A stretch of 38,831 nt of DNA from Kiritimatiellia bacterium. Lineage in GTDB: Bacteria; Verrucomicrobiota; Kiritimatiellia; RFP12; UBA1067. Made by a program: the position numbers and the translations under genes. Shown one piece after another: positions 9,753 through 17,951 of the stretch (positions are counted from its first letter, which is position 1; each line of letters opens with the position of its first letter). The notes under the pieces were generated by a model. The model was not told the DNA's origin. It saw nothing but the letters and a program-made list of their open reading frames with translations, and searched no databases. The stretch lies in the NCBI GenBank assembly GCA_027858965.1, contig JAQIBS010000076.1:1-38831 (forward strand), given 5' to 3'.

Positions 9753-9793
9753 GTTGGTAGAGATACGGATTTTAAGGCTAAGGCGGTGCAGTA

Positions 9794-11062
9794 ATGAATA
9801 ACGAGTTACTTTCAATTATAAGTTATTTAGAGCGCGATAGAGGTGTTGACAGAGAAATTATTATTCAAGCGATTGAGTCTGCTATTCAGCAGGCTGCCCG
9901 TAAGAGTATGGAAGTTACCAATGATCTCAGGGTGGAAATCGATCGTACGACTCTGTCGATTAAGGCTTATGATACTGTGGTTGCCTCTGATGAAGAAGAA
10001 GGTCTTGGCTTTATTACAATGCGTCAGGCTAAAAGGATCGACCCTGCAACTGAGCCCAACGGGTTGATTGAGATCGAAGTGTCGCCTGGAAAACTGGGGC
10101 GTATTGCAGCGCAGACTGCGCGTCAGATGATTCTGCAGAAGATCCGTGAGGCAGAGCGTAAGAATGTTTATGATGAATATAAGGACCGCATTGGCGATAT
10201 CGTCACTGGCACAGTGCGTCAGATAAGTCATCGTGATTTGATTGTTGAGTTAGGTAAGACTGAAGCAGTACTGCCTTCAAAAGAGCGAATTCCTACAGAG
10301 GATTACAATGTTGGAGACCGGGTACGTGCTTATGTATTAAGAGTACAGGCTTCTTCTAACGGTCCGGCTGTTGTGCTTTCCCGTGCATGTCCTGAGTTTG
10401 TTAAAACACTCTTTTATTTAGAGGTTTCCGAGATAGCGGATGGAATTGTCGAGGTTATGGGTGTTGCCCGTGATGCCGGCTTCCGTTCAAAGATTGCGGT
10501 AAAGTCATTGGATGAGAAGGTTGATCCAGTTGGTGCCTGTGTTGGTTTGCGTGGTGTGCGGGTTCGCAACATTGTTCGAGAGCTTAACGGGGAAAAGATC
10601 GATATTGTTCGCTGGAGTGATGATATTAAGCAATATATTACTCAGGCATTGGCACCGGCTAAACTAAAAGAGATTGAGCTCGGTGCTATGGATGAAGAGG
10701 GACGACGTACGGTTTATGTTATCGTTAATCCTGACCAGCTTTCCTTGTCAATTGGCAAGCGAGGTCAGAATGTACGGTTGACATCAAAGCTGACGGGTTG
10801 GCGCGTTGACATTAAAAAGGTTGAAGAAGAGGTTTCCTTTGAGTCAAAACGCGAGAGTGCTATTGAGGAACTGGCTGAGGTGCTTGACCTCACAGATGAG
10901 CTTGCAATCAAGCTGGTTGAAAGTGGATTCCTGACGACTGAAGGCATTGTTGATGTTGAAATATCCTATTTACAGGAAATCTGCGGTTTTGATGAAATAA
11001 CCGCCAGTAAGATTTGGGCCGCAGCATCTGCTGCCAACAGCGTGGAAGATTCGGGAGAGTAA
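9794..11062 (+). CDS. nusA: Transcription termination/antitermination factor NusA
   Basis: Binds RNA polymerase and nascent RNA to control pausing, termination and antitermination. 422 residues: N-terminal polymerase-binding domain (about 1-130), S1 domain (IGDIVTGTVRQISHRDLIVELG), two KH domains with GLRGVRVRNIVRELNGEKIDIV and LSIGKRGQNVRLTSKLTGW, then a short C-terminal helical domain. E. coli NusA is about 495 residues with two acidic C-terminal repeats; here there is room for only one. Start ATG 9794 follows AAGGCGG. No rimP gene lies upstream, unlike the usual rimP-nusA-infB order. Confidence 0.97.
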   Translation: MNNELLSIISYLERDRGVDREIIIQAIESAIQQAARKSMEVTNDLRVEIDRTTLSIKAYDTVVASDEEEGLGFITMRQAKRIDPATEPNGLIEIEVSPGKLGRIAAQTARQMILQKIREAERKNVYDEYKDRIGDIVTGTVRQISHRDLIVELGKTEAVLPSKERIPTEDYNVGDRVRAYVLRVQASSNGPAVVLSRACPEFVKTLFYLEVSEIADGIVEVMGVARDAGFRSKIAVKSLDEKVDPVGACVGLRGVRVRNIVRELNGEKIDIVRWSDDIKQYITQALAPAKLKEIELGAMDEEGRRTVYVIVNPDQLSLSIGKRGQNVRLTSKLTGWRVDIKKVEEEVSFESKRESAIEELAEVLDLTDELAIKLVESGFLTTEGIVDVEISYLQEICGFDEITASKIWAAASAANSVEDSGE

Positions 11063-11071
11063 TAAACAGTT

Positions 11072-13528
11072 ATGAGAGTATGTGAACTTGCCGGTAGAGC
11101 ACAAACCTCCAGTTTTGAGGTTATTAAGCAGGCGGAAGCGCTGGACATTGAAGTCTATTCTCCGTTGTCTAAGATTGATGATGATGACGTTAAAAAGCTT
11201 CAAGAGGCGCTGAATAAGCGTTTGCCCTCTGATATTGAGAGTGGTATCGCTGAGCGTACAGCACGTCGTGAGAAAAAACTCAAGACGGTTGTGACACGCG
11301 TTCTGGAACGTACTAAAGTTGAAAACGATGCGCTTAAAGCTCACCATGACAAGGCTCTGGAAATGGATGCGTTGGTCAAGGGTAAAGCTGTTCCTGTTGT
11401 TGAAAAGGCAGCTGAGCCAGTGGAAGTCGCTTCTGAAAAGGTCGAGAGCCCTGCTGTTGAAACGGCACCTGTGGTTGAGGCCGCAAAGGTTGTTGCAGAG
11501 GAGCCGAAGGCTGTTGTGGTTGAAAAACCAGTTGAGAAGCCTGTTGCAGCACCTGTTGCACAAGAAGCTCCGGCTGCTAAGCCTGAACAGCCCGCTATGG
11601 GCCGCGATCAAAGAGCAACTCTAAAAGGTGTAAGAGATCAGAGAGTAGATGGCAGAGGTCAGCCGCGCAGAGCACCTGCACGTCAGGTACATCAGCCGCG
11701 TGAGGTTCCTCAGCAGCCCGTAGCTCCAGTGGAAAGAACGGTCTCTCCTGACCGTATTATTACATTACGCGGTGCGGTGGTTATTAAGGATCTGGCAGAG
11801 AGAATGGGGCTGCGTCCTAATCGTCTGATTGCTGATCTGATGCAGATGAATATGCTGGTTTCAATCAATGAACGTATTGAGATCGAGGTTGCCACCAAAT
11901 TAACTGATAAATATGGATTTAAAATTGAGATAGAGCGTCAGAAACGCTCCAGTGAGCGTAAACCGGTTATCAAGACTGAGAGTGCAGACGATGCAATTCC
12001 TGAAGATAGTCTTGATGACATGGTGATGCGTCCGCCGGTTGTCACATTCCTTGGACATGTTGACCATGGTAAAACATCTTTGATGGATCGTATCCGTAAT
12101 GCAAAGGTTGCCTCAGGCGAGGCTGGTGGAATTACACAGCACATTGGAGCCTACACTCTAGAGATTAACGGACGCAAGATTACGTTCCTCGATACTCCTG
12201 GACATGCCGCCTTTTCATCCATGCGTGAACGTGGCGCTAATATGACGGACATTGCCGTTATCATTATTGCTGCTGATGACGGTATTATGCCGCAGACCCG
12301 TGAGGCTATTAAGCATGCTCAGTCTGCCGGTGTTCAGATCATGGTTGCTATTAACAAATGCGATCTTCCTGATGCTCAGCCGGACAAGGTCCGTCAGATG
12401 CTGCAGGCCGAAGGCTTGACCCCTGAAGAGTGGGGTGGCGATGTTATTTGTACTGAAGTCTCCGCAATTACAGGTGACGGTATGGATCATCTTCTTGAGA
12501 TGATTCTGTTGCAGGCTGATGTGCTGGAACTGATGGCTAATCCTCAACGCCGTGCTGACGGAATTGTTGTTGAAGCTCAGCTGGAACAGGGACTCGGCCC
12601 AACTGCGACTCTGTTGGTCAAGGGTGGAACTCTTAATGTTGGTGATATACTTCTCTGCCGTGAATATTTTGGTAAATTGCGCGGTTTGATTGATGATCGC
12701 GGCCGTCGTGTTAAATCGGTCGGGCCTTCCACTGCTGTTAAGTGTATGGGTCTCTCCGGTGTGCCTGAAGCTGGTGCCACATTCCGTGTGATGATGAATG
12801 AGAAGCGTGCGAGATCTTTGGCCGCAGAGGTGGCGAATGCGAATAAGATGGTGAAGTTTGCTTCATCCAAGCCTAAATCGCTTGAGGCCATGATGCTGAT
12901 CAGTTCTGACAAGACACTGGAACTGCCTGTGATTGTGAAGGCTGATACCCAGGGTTCTTTGGAGGCTATCATTGAGTCGCTCAACGAAATCAAGAGTAAA
13001 AAAGTTAAACTTAATGTAATCTCTGACGGAATTGGTAATGTTTCTGCCACGGATGTTCATAAAGCGGCCGCTGGTTCAGCGTTGATCGTTGGATTCAATG
13101 TAGGAATTGAGTCAGGGGTTCAGCAGGTTGCACGTCATGATGGCGTGAGAATCAGTACCTATCGTATTATTTATGAGCTGATGGACTTCGTTACAAAGCG
13201 TATGCTTGATCTGCTGCCACCTGAGTACAAGGAGGTTGTCAGAGGACATGCTGAGATTCGTGCTATCTTTGATATTGGCAAGACGGGCCGTGTTGCCGGT
13301 TGTCAGATGCTGGATGGTACATTGATGTCTAAAGGACGATACCGTATTAAGCGCAAGGAAGAGGTCATCTTTGAAGGATCGTTATCTGTTCTTCAGCATT
13401 TCCAGCAGGCGGTGGATGAGGTTTCAGGTGCTCAGGAATGCGGAATTCTGTTCAAGGGCTTTGAAGGATTTGCCGAAAAAGATATTGTTGAGTGCTATAT
13501 CCATGAATTACTACCGCTCGCTTTGTAA
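11072..13528 (+). CDS. infB: Translation initiation factor IF-2
   Basis: GTPase that brings initiator tRNA to the 30S subunit and drives subunit joining. 818 residues: an IF2_N helical domain at residues 1-50, a long Ala/Pro/Val/Glu-rich linker (about 100-220), a second IF2_N module (about 225-290), then the G domain with GHVDHGKTS (near 328), DTPGHAAF and NKCD, followed by beta-barrel domains and the fMet-tRNA-binding C-terminus. Starts 9 bases after nusA with GGGAG upstream; clearly one operon with nusA and rbfA. Confidence 0.97.
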   Translation: MRVCELAGRAQTSSFEVIKQAEALDIEVYSPLSKIDDDDVKKLQEALNKRLPSDIESGIAERTARREKKLKTVVTRVLERTKVENDALKAHHDKALEMDALVKGKAVPVVEKAAEPVEVASEKVESPAVETAPVVEAAKVVAEEPKAVVVEKPVEKPVAAPVAQEAPAAKPEQPAMGRDQRATLKGVRDQRVDGRGQPRRAPARQVHQPREVPQQPVAPVERTVSPDRIITLRGAVVIKDLAERMGLRPNRLIADLMQMNMLVSINERIEIEVATKLTDKYGFKIEIERQKRSSERKPVIKTESADDAIPEDSLDDMVMRPPVVTFLGHVDHGKTSLMDRIRNAKVASGEAGGITQHIGAYTLEINGRKITFLDTPGHAAFSSMRERGANMTDIAVIIIAADDGIMPQTREAIKHAQSAGVQIMVAINKCDLPDAQPDKVRQMLQAEGLTPEEWGGDVICTEVSAITGDGMDHLLEMILLQADVLELMANPQRRADGIVVEAQLEQGLGPTATLLVKGGTLNVGDILLCREYFGKLRGLIDDRGRRVKSVGPSTAVKCMGLSGVPEAGATFRVMMNEKRARSLAAEVANANKMVKFASSKPKSLEAMMLISSDKTLELPVIVKADTQGSLEAIIESLNEIKSKKVKLNVISDGIGNVSATDVHKAAAGSALIVGFNVGIESGVQQVARHDGVRISTYRIIYELMDFVTKRMLDLLPPEYKEVVRGHAEIRAIFDIGKTGRVAGCQMLDGTLMSKGRYRIKRKEEVIFEGSLSVLQHFQQAVDEVSGAQECGILFKGFEGFAEKDIVECYIHELLPLAL

Positions 13529-13617
13529 GCAGTCTAGGGCGTTTAAAGAGCACTGTCGGTTTTTTGCTTACAGTGTCTCTGTAACATCGAAGATATATTT
13601 AATACAGGGAGGCCGAT

Positions 13618-13998
13618 ATGGCTGTTAAACGTGTGGATCGTATTAACTCACTTCTTCGTCGTGCGATAGGAGAAGCTCTTTATCATGTTTTTGCGGGAGA
13701 GTCTATTGACCTTGCCGCGATAACGATTACCGAGGTCGATTGTGCTCCCAACCTGAGAACTGCAAGAGTCATGGTTTCTATCTTTGGACATGATGATGTC
13801 CGTACTAGGATGCTCAGTCAAATTTCCCGTAAAGGCAAAGAGCTTCAAACTATTATCAATCGTGATCTGACTCTTAAATATACGCCGCGTTTGCAATTCA
13901 AGCTGGATCTGTCGGTAGAGAAGGGTGATCATGTGCTTGATATTCTCACCCGCATGGATGATAAAAATCCTGTTTCAGATGATAATCCGGATGTATAG
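13618..13998 (+). CDS. rbfA: 30S ribosome-binding factor RbfA
   Basis: Small KH-fold protein (126 residues, usual 115-135) that helps mature the 5' end of 16S rRNA and the 30S subunit. Recognised by VDRINSLLRRAIGEAL at the N-terminus, ITITEVDCAPNLRTARVMVSIFG in the middle, and LQFKLDLSVEKGDHV near the end. ATG 13618 has a strong GGGAGG site. Its place between infB and truB is the standard order. Confidence 0.95.
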   Translation: MAVKRVDRINSLLRRAIGEALYHVFAGESIDLAAITITEVDCAPNLRTARVMVSIFGHDDVRTRMLSQISRKGKELQTIINRDLTLKYTPRLQFKLDLSVEKGDHVLDILTRMDDKNPVSDDNPDV

Positions 13999-14051
13999 TG
14001 GTTGGTTTCAACTACGAAGCACATTGTGCGGGCGGAGTCGCAATCAATTTT

Positions 14052-14164
14052 TTAACTACGAAAAACACGAATGACACGAAAATAATCACGATGCAGATAT
14101 TCTCCCGCAAAGACGCCGGATGCCAAGCCTTCTTTTTCGTGAGTTTGGTGTGTTTCGTAGTTAA
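14052..14164. repeat. ACGAAAAACACG inverted-repeat element between rbfA and truB
   Basis: Left arm 14052-14082 and right arm 14133-14164 are imperfect reverse complements, each ending in TTAACTACGAAA. The centre contains TCTCCCGCAAAGACGC (14101-14116), identical to the outer arm of another inverted repeat at 38445-38460, so one repeat family seems nested in another. No ORF inside is convincing. Confidence 0.75.
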
Positions 14165-14191
14165 TAACTTCGTGAACTCTGGTTAAGCCAG

Positions 14192-14204
14192 CTGTGAGAG
14201 ATAA
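14192..14204. repeat. Remnant of the CTCACAGAGG element (right end only)
   Basis: CTGTGAGAGATAA here is identical to the right ends of the complete elements near 21269 and 34182. Only this end remains. A CCACGAAAGT phrase follows at 14221-14230, right in front of the truB start. Confidence 0.5.
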
Positions 14205-14236
14205 AAAAAACTTGCAAAAACCACGAAAGTAAACGA

Positions 14237-14968
14237 TTGAAAAAATTAAAGAGTTATAATGAGAGTCGTGACGGTGTTCTTTTAGTAGATAAGCCGGTTG
14301 GTTGTACATCACATGACATTGTTAACGGGATCCGTCGTAAATATCAGCTGAAAAAAGTAGGCCATGGCGGCACATTAGATCCCAATGCAACCGGATTGTT
14401 GATGATGCTTCTGGGCAAAGGCACCAAGCTTTCAAGCCAGATTATGGGTGGCGATAAAACTTATACCGGAGTTATGCATCTTGGCATTGTTACTTCAAGC
14501 CAGGACTGTGACGGTGAGATCCTTGAAGAGAATCCCTGGGAGCACATTACGCGCGAACAGGTTGAAGCACAATTCAAAGAATTGACCGGCGATATCTTTC
14601 AGACCCCTCCGATGGTCTCCGCAATCAAGGTCAATGGAGTTCCTCTTTATAAACTTGCCCGTAAGGGACAAGAGGTGGAGAGAAAGCAACGTTTTGTACA
14701 TATCTTCCGTTTTAAGTTGACCGATTGGCAGCCGCCTCTGGTTTCATTTGAGGTCATCTGCACCAAAGGAACTTATGTGCGCACGCTGGCGCATGATGTG
14801 GGTCAGACTTTGGGCTGCGGTGCCTCTCTGGATGTGCTGCGCCGCACGCACTCAGGTGATTTTGATGTCAGTGGTGCTATTACTTATGAAGATTTGCAGG
14901 AGTTAAGCCTCTCTCAACTGAATGAGCGCATACTACCGTATGAGCGTTATGCAGTACAAATTAGATGA
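14237..14968 (+). CDS. truB: tRNA pseudouridine(55) synthase TruB
   Basis: Makes pseudouridine 55 in the T-loop of tRNAs. 243 residues. Conserved signatures: GVLLVDKPVGCTSHDIV at the N-terminus, GHGGTLDPNATGLL with catalytic Asp48, KTYTGVMHLGI, and the C-terminal CTKGTYVRTLAHDVG. The only suitable start is TTG 14237, with a weak GAAAG upstream that falls in repeat-derived sequence, so translation may be weak or changed by the repeat. It overlaps ribF by 4 bases. Confidence 0.95.
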   Translation: MKKLKSYNESRDGVLLVDKPVGCTSHDIVNGIRRKYQLKKVGHGGTLDPNATGLLMMLLGKGTKLSSQIMGGDKTYTGVMHLGIVTSSQDCDGEILEENPWEHITREQVEAQFKELTGDIFQTPPMVSAIKVNGVPLYKLARKGQEVERKQRFVHIFRFKLTDWQPPLVSFEVICTKGTYVRTLAHDVGQTLGCGASLDVLRRTHSGDFDVSGAITYEDLQELSLSQLNERILPYERYAVQIR

Positions 14969-15933
14969 AAATATTTAAAGAACCATCTGAATTCCGTGAT
15001 CTGCCGATGCCTGTCGTTTTGGCTGTTGGTTTTTTTGATGGTGTTCATAAGGGACATCAGGATGTTTTAAAGAGTGCGGTTGAACGGGCCCGTGAGATAG
15101 GTGGCCAGGCCTGGGTTATGACCTTTGATAAACATCCGCTCTCTTTGCTGGCTCCCTATAAGCGGCCAAGACTTCTCTGTACCAATGATGAACGACTTGA
15201 TCTTTTTAAGCAGGTTGGCGTTGACGGTGTTCTGCTGGTGCAATTCACAAAGGAAATTGCGGAGCAGGAACCGCAAGATTTTGTCAGGTGGCTTTGCGAT
15301 AAAGAGCCGGGGAGTGATGAACACTCTCATCTGTGTGAGATCCGTTGTGGAGATAACTGGCGGTTTGGTAAACAGGCTGCGGGAACTCCTGAGCTTTTAG
15401 CCCGCTTCGGCAGGCATTTCGGTTTCAGGGTAGTCGTTGTTCCTTACGCAGGGTTTAAGGGCGTTGAGATATCCAGTACCAGAATTCGCTTTGCTATCAG
15501 TGAGGGCAGGCTGGAGGAGGCTAACCAGATGCTTGGGCGGGCCTATTCTGTCGGGGGAAAAGTTGTTTGCGGTCGTGGCGTTGGCAACCGTTTGGATATG
15601 GCAACAGCAAACATTATTCCTGATGTGGATCTGCTGCCTCCTAACGGGGTTTATGCGGTTCGGATAAGGGCGAATGGTCAGGTGTACGGGGGAGCTGCCA
15701 ATCTTGGGGTGCGTCCCACGTTCAAGGATACATCTCCAGATGAGATTGTGCTGGAGACCCATCTGTTTGATTTTAATGAAGAGCTTTACGGAAAAGAGAT
15801 AAAGGTGTACTTTATATCGTTTCTTCGTAAGGAGTGCAAGTTTGACTCCGCTGAGGAATTGGTGCGGCAGGTTACTCTTGATGTCGAGCAGGCTAAAGCT
15901 ACTTTCCGTCGCAACCAACCTGAGCTCTTGTGA
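14965..15933 (+). CDS. ribF: Bifunctional riboflavin kinase / FAD synthetase RibF
   Basis: Converts riboflavin to FMN and then FAD. 322 residues. The N-terminal nucleotidyltransferase half has GFFDGVHKGHQ and ISSTRIRFAISEG; the C-terminal kinase half has GKVVCGRGVGNRLDMATANI, PPNGVYAV and ANLGVRPTF. ATG 14965 overlaps the truB stop (ATGA), indicating translational coupling. This is the last gene of the nusA operon. Confidence 0.96.
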   Translation: MKIFKEPSEFRDLPMPVVLAVGFFDGVHKGHQDVLKSAVERAREIGGQAWVMTFDKHPLSLLAPYKRPRLLCTNDERLDLFKQVGVDGVLLVQFTKEIAEQEPQDFVRWLCDKEPGSDEHSHLCEIRCGDNWRFGKQAAGTPELLARFGRHFGFRVVVVPYAGFKGVEISSTRIRFAISEGRLEEANQMLGRAYSVGGKVVCGRGVGNRLDMATANIIPDVDLLPPNGVYAVRIRANGQVYGGAANLGVRPTFKDTSPDEIVLETHLFDFNEELYGKEIKVYFISFLRKECKFDSAEELVRQVTLDVEQAKATFRRNQPELL

Positions 15934-15970
15934 TGTAAGAAATCAGCCTTTCTAAATTACTGGTTGTTTT

Positions 15971-16141
15971 TTAAGCACCGTAGCTTTAGTTAACAACGCT
16001 TCGCGTTGCATTGAATGAAATAAACGAGATCAGGAACTCTGAATTCACAATTGCACCCGGATTGTGCTATGATACATAAACTTTTTATGCATTGAATTTT
16101 ATACAACGCGAAGCGTTATTGTCTAAAGTTGCGGTGTTTAA
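15971..16141. repeat. Long inverted repeat upstream of lysS
   Basis: Left arm 15971-16007 and right arm 16104-16141 are imperfect reverse complements of nearly 40 bases; both carry an AACGC-triloop-GCGTT palindrome at their inner ends. TGCATTGAA occurs directly repeated at 16008 and 16088. No ORF inside. The size (171 bases) and structure are MITE-like. It fills most of the 306-base gap between ribF and lysS. Confidence 0.75.
16044..16073 (+). promoter_or_regulatory. Promoter of lysS inside the inverted repeat
   Basis: TTCACA (16044-16049), 18-base spacer, TATGAT (16068-16073) preceded by TGC, making an extended -10. It sits in the centre of the inverted repeat, so the right arm would be part of the lysS leader. 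Further down the leader are a GTGATG/CATCAC hairpin (16164-16183) and a GTTGC/GCAAC hairpin with GGAGG in its loop (16198-16213). Confidence 0.5.
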
Positions 16142-16239
16142 GGCACAAGTGTAAAATAAAAGGTGATGGTTTAGCACATCACAAGAACGTAGTTTTGTTG
16201 CGGAGGAAAGCAACTTTAGTTATATAAAGGATGGATTGG

Positions 16240-17685
16240 ATGTCTGAAGATAAAGTTATTTCAACAAATGAATATCGCGAGCAACGTTTAGCCAATATGC
16301 AGAAGCTGGAAGAGCTTGGCTTTAAACCCTATGGTGAGGCTTTTGAACGTACACGTCTCTCCGAAGTTCGTGAGTCTTTCGAGGTTGATAAAGAGGTCAC
16401 TGCTGCTGGCCGTCTGATGACTATCCGCCGCATGGGCAAGGCATCCTTTGCTACATTTGATGATGGCACTGATACTTTCCAGATCTTTATTAAGAAGGAT
16501 CTTCTGACAGAGGAGCAGTTCATGGGCTTTAAAGCTCTTGATCTCGGCGACTTCATCGGCGTTAAGGGATCGTTGTTTAAAACACGTACCGACGAAGCTA
16601 CTATTAAGGTGCATAGCTGGACTTTGCTCAGTAAGGCTGTGCAGCAGCCCCCTGAAAAGTTTCACGGATTGCAGGACATTGAAGAGCGTTATCGCAAGCG
16701 TTACCTTGATCTGATGATGAATAAAGAGTCGCGTGATCGTTTCTACAAGCGTAGTGCTATCATTACTGAAACCCGTGCCTTTCTGGCCGAACGCGGTTTC
16801 ATGGAGGTGGAGACACCCATAATGCAGGCTCAGGCCGGTGGTGCCGCTGCTAAGCCGTTTGTAACCCATCACAATGCATTGGGTATGGATATGGTTCTGC
16901 GTATTGCCCCTGAACTTTATCTGAAGCGCCTGATTGTGGGTGGTTTTGATAAGGTTTTTGAGTTGGGTAAGAATTTCCGTAATGAGGGCATTGACCGCAC
17001 GCATAACCCTGAGTTTACTGTGTTGGAGATCTATGAGGCTTATGGTGACCGCAAATCGATGAAGGCCATTATTGAAGGTCTGTTGCCGCGTGTTTGTGAA
17101 AAGGTGCTGGGCCAGATGACTGTTGAATTTGGTGAAACCAAAGAAATTCTTGATTTTACTCCGCCATACCGCGAAGTTCCCTATTATGATCTCGTGAAAG
17201 ATCTGATGGGTGCTGACTGGTTTGATCTCTCAATCGAAGATGCCAAAGTCAAAGCCGAGGCCAAGGGGCTTGAGATTGAGCCGGAGATGGATCATCTTCT
17301 GATCACCCATGAGGTCTATGACAAGCTGATTGAAAAGACCCTGCGTCAGCCGACTTTTGTGACGCGCATTCCACGTCAGTTTGTGCCATTAGCCAAAGCC
17401 TGCGCCGATGATCCTGATCTGGTGGATGTTTTCGAGTTTGTTGTGGGTGGCAAGGAGCTTTGCCCTGGATATACCGAACAGAACGATCCTAAGGCCCAGA
17501 GAGCAGCTCTCTCTGATCAGGCTGGTGATGATGCCGAGAAGGTAGATGAGGACTTTATCCTGGCGCTTGAGCACGGTATGCCGCCCACCGGTGGGCTGGG
17601 GCTGGGAATAGACCGCTTTGTGATGATGCTGACTGGTACAGAGGTGATACGTGATGTAATCCTCTTCCCGCAGATGAGAAGCTGA
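16240..17685 (+). CDS. lysS: Lysyl-tRNA synthetase, class II
   Basis: Charges tRNA-Lys with lysine. 481 residues from ATG 16240. I prefer this to ATG 16231 because AAAGG (16226-16230) touches the earlier ATG but is well spaced from the later one. An N-terminal OB-fold anticodon-binding domain (about 55-140) is followed by the catalytic core with motif 1, motif 2 (FRNEGIDRTHNPEFT) and motif 3 (GGLGLGIDRFVMMLTG). All residues expected of LysS, including ELYLKRLIVGG, are present. Its stop is followed after one base by a 14-mer repeat. Confidence 0.97.
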   Translation: MSEDKVISTNEYREQRLANMQKLEELGFKPYGEAFERTRLSEVRESFEVDKEVTAAGRLMTIRRMGKASFATFDDGTDTFQIFIKKDLLTEEQFMGFKALDLGDFIGVKGSLFKTRTDEATIKVHSWTLLSKAVQQPPEKFHGLQDIEERYRKRYLDLMMNKESRDRFYKRSAIITETRAFLAERGFMEVETPIMQAQAGGAAAKPFVTHHNALGMDMVLRIAPELYLKRLIVGGFDKVFELGKNFRNEGIDRTHNPEFTVLEIYEAYGDRKSMKAIIEGLLPRVCEKVLGQMTVEFGETKEILDFTPPYREVPYYDLVKDLMGADWFDLSIEDAKVKAEAKGLEIEPEMDHLLITHEVYDKLIEKTLRQPTFVTRIPRQFVPLAKACADDPDLVDVFEFVVGGKELCPGYTEQNDPKAQRAALSDQAGDDAEKVDEDFILALEHGMPPTGGLGLGIDRFVMMLTGTEVIRDVILFPQMRS

Positions 17686-17686
17686 G

Positions 17687-17725
17687 GTCAGTTTACAGTC
17701 GTCAGTTTACAGTGATCAGTTGTAG
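17687..17725. repeat. GTCAGTTTACAGT 14-mer tandem repeat
   Basis: Two near-identical 14-mers (17687-17700 and 17701-17714, differing in the last base) and a partial third. The array starts one base after the lysS stop. Confidence 0.8.
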
Positions 17726-17732
17726 GACGTGC

Positions 17733-17753
17733 CTCTCTCGCGAAGCGGGAGGG
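17733..17753. repeat. GC-rich triloop palindrome after lysS
   Basis: A 9-pair stem around a GAA loop (17733-17741 / 17745-17753). It is not followed by Ts, so it is a poor terminator and more like a REP unit. Confidence 0.5.
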
Positions 17754-17774
17754 CGCGTATCCGTGCAGGGCATT

Positions 17775-17810
17775 CCCATGCGCCCCATACGGCCCATACG
17801 GCCCATAACG
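17775..17810. repeat. CCCATACGG nonamer array, copy 1
   Basis: Four 9-mers in a row: CCCATGCGC, CCCATACGG, CCCATACGG, CCCATAACG. The last 18 bases occur as an exact reverse complement at 37611-37628. Confidence 0.85.
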
Positions 17811-17849
17811 CCGCAACCACTGTAATCAAGCGCTGAGCGCTACCTCTTA

Positions 17850-17888
17850 TTCAACGTTGGACGTTCAATGTTCGATGTTGGACGTTCG
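17850..17888. repeat. GTTGGAC heptamer array, copy 1
   Basis: GTTGGAC, GTTCAAT, GTTCGAT, GTTGGAC and a partial unit with a 7-base period. The larger relative is at 36784-36839. Confidence 0.8.
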
Positions 17889-17922
17889 TTTTTTTACATT
17901 CATCCTTCCACCTTTCACACCC

Positions 17923-17951
17923 CTCTTCAGCTCCCTAACCCCTAACCCCTA
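17923..17951 (-). repeat. GGGGTTAGGG repeat at the amidase 3' end
   Basis: On the minus strand this reads TAGGGGTTAGGGG and on into a GGGAGCTGAAGAG tail. Its first TAG is the amidase stop codon. A 20-base stretch of it recurs exactly in the opposite direction near 24227-24246. Confidence 0.8.

Noticed and set aside
11376-11624. Leu/Gln-rich open frames overlapping infB
   Set aside because: They are off-frame readings of the low-complexity Ala/Pro/Val/Glu linker of IF-2.
13998-14312. Small proteins in the rbfA-truB gap on both strands
   Set aside because: They are translations of inverted-repeat elements, without ribosome sites or family features.
17923-17951. Telomere-like CCCTAA repeats
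   Set aside because: Only two or three units, internal on a bacterial chromosome, and tied to gene ends; not telomeric.
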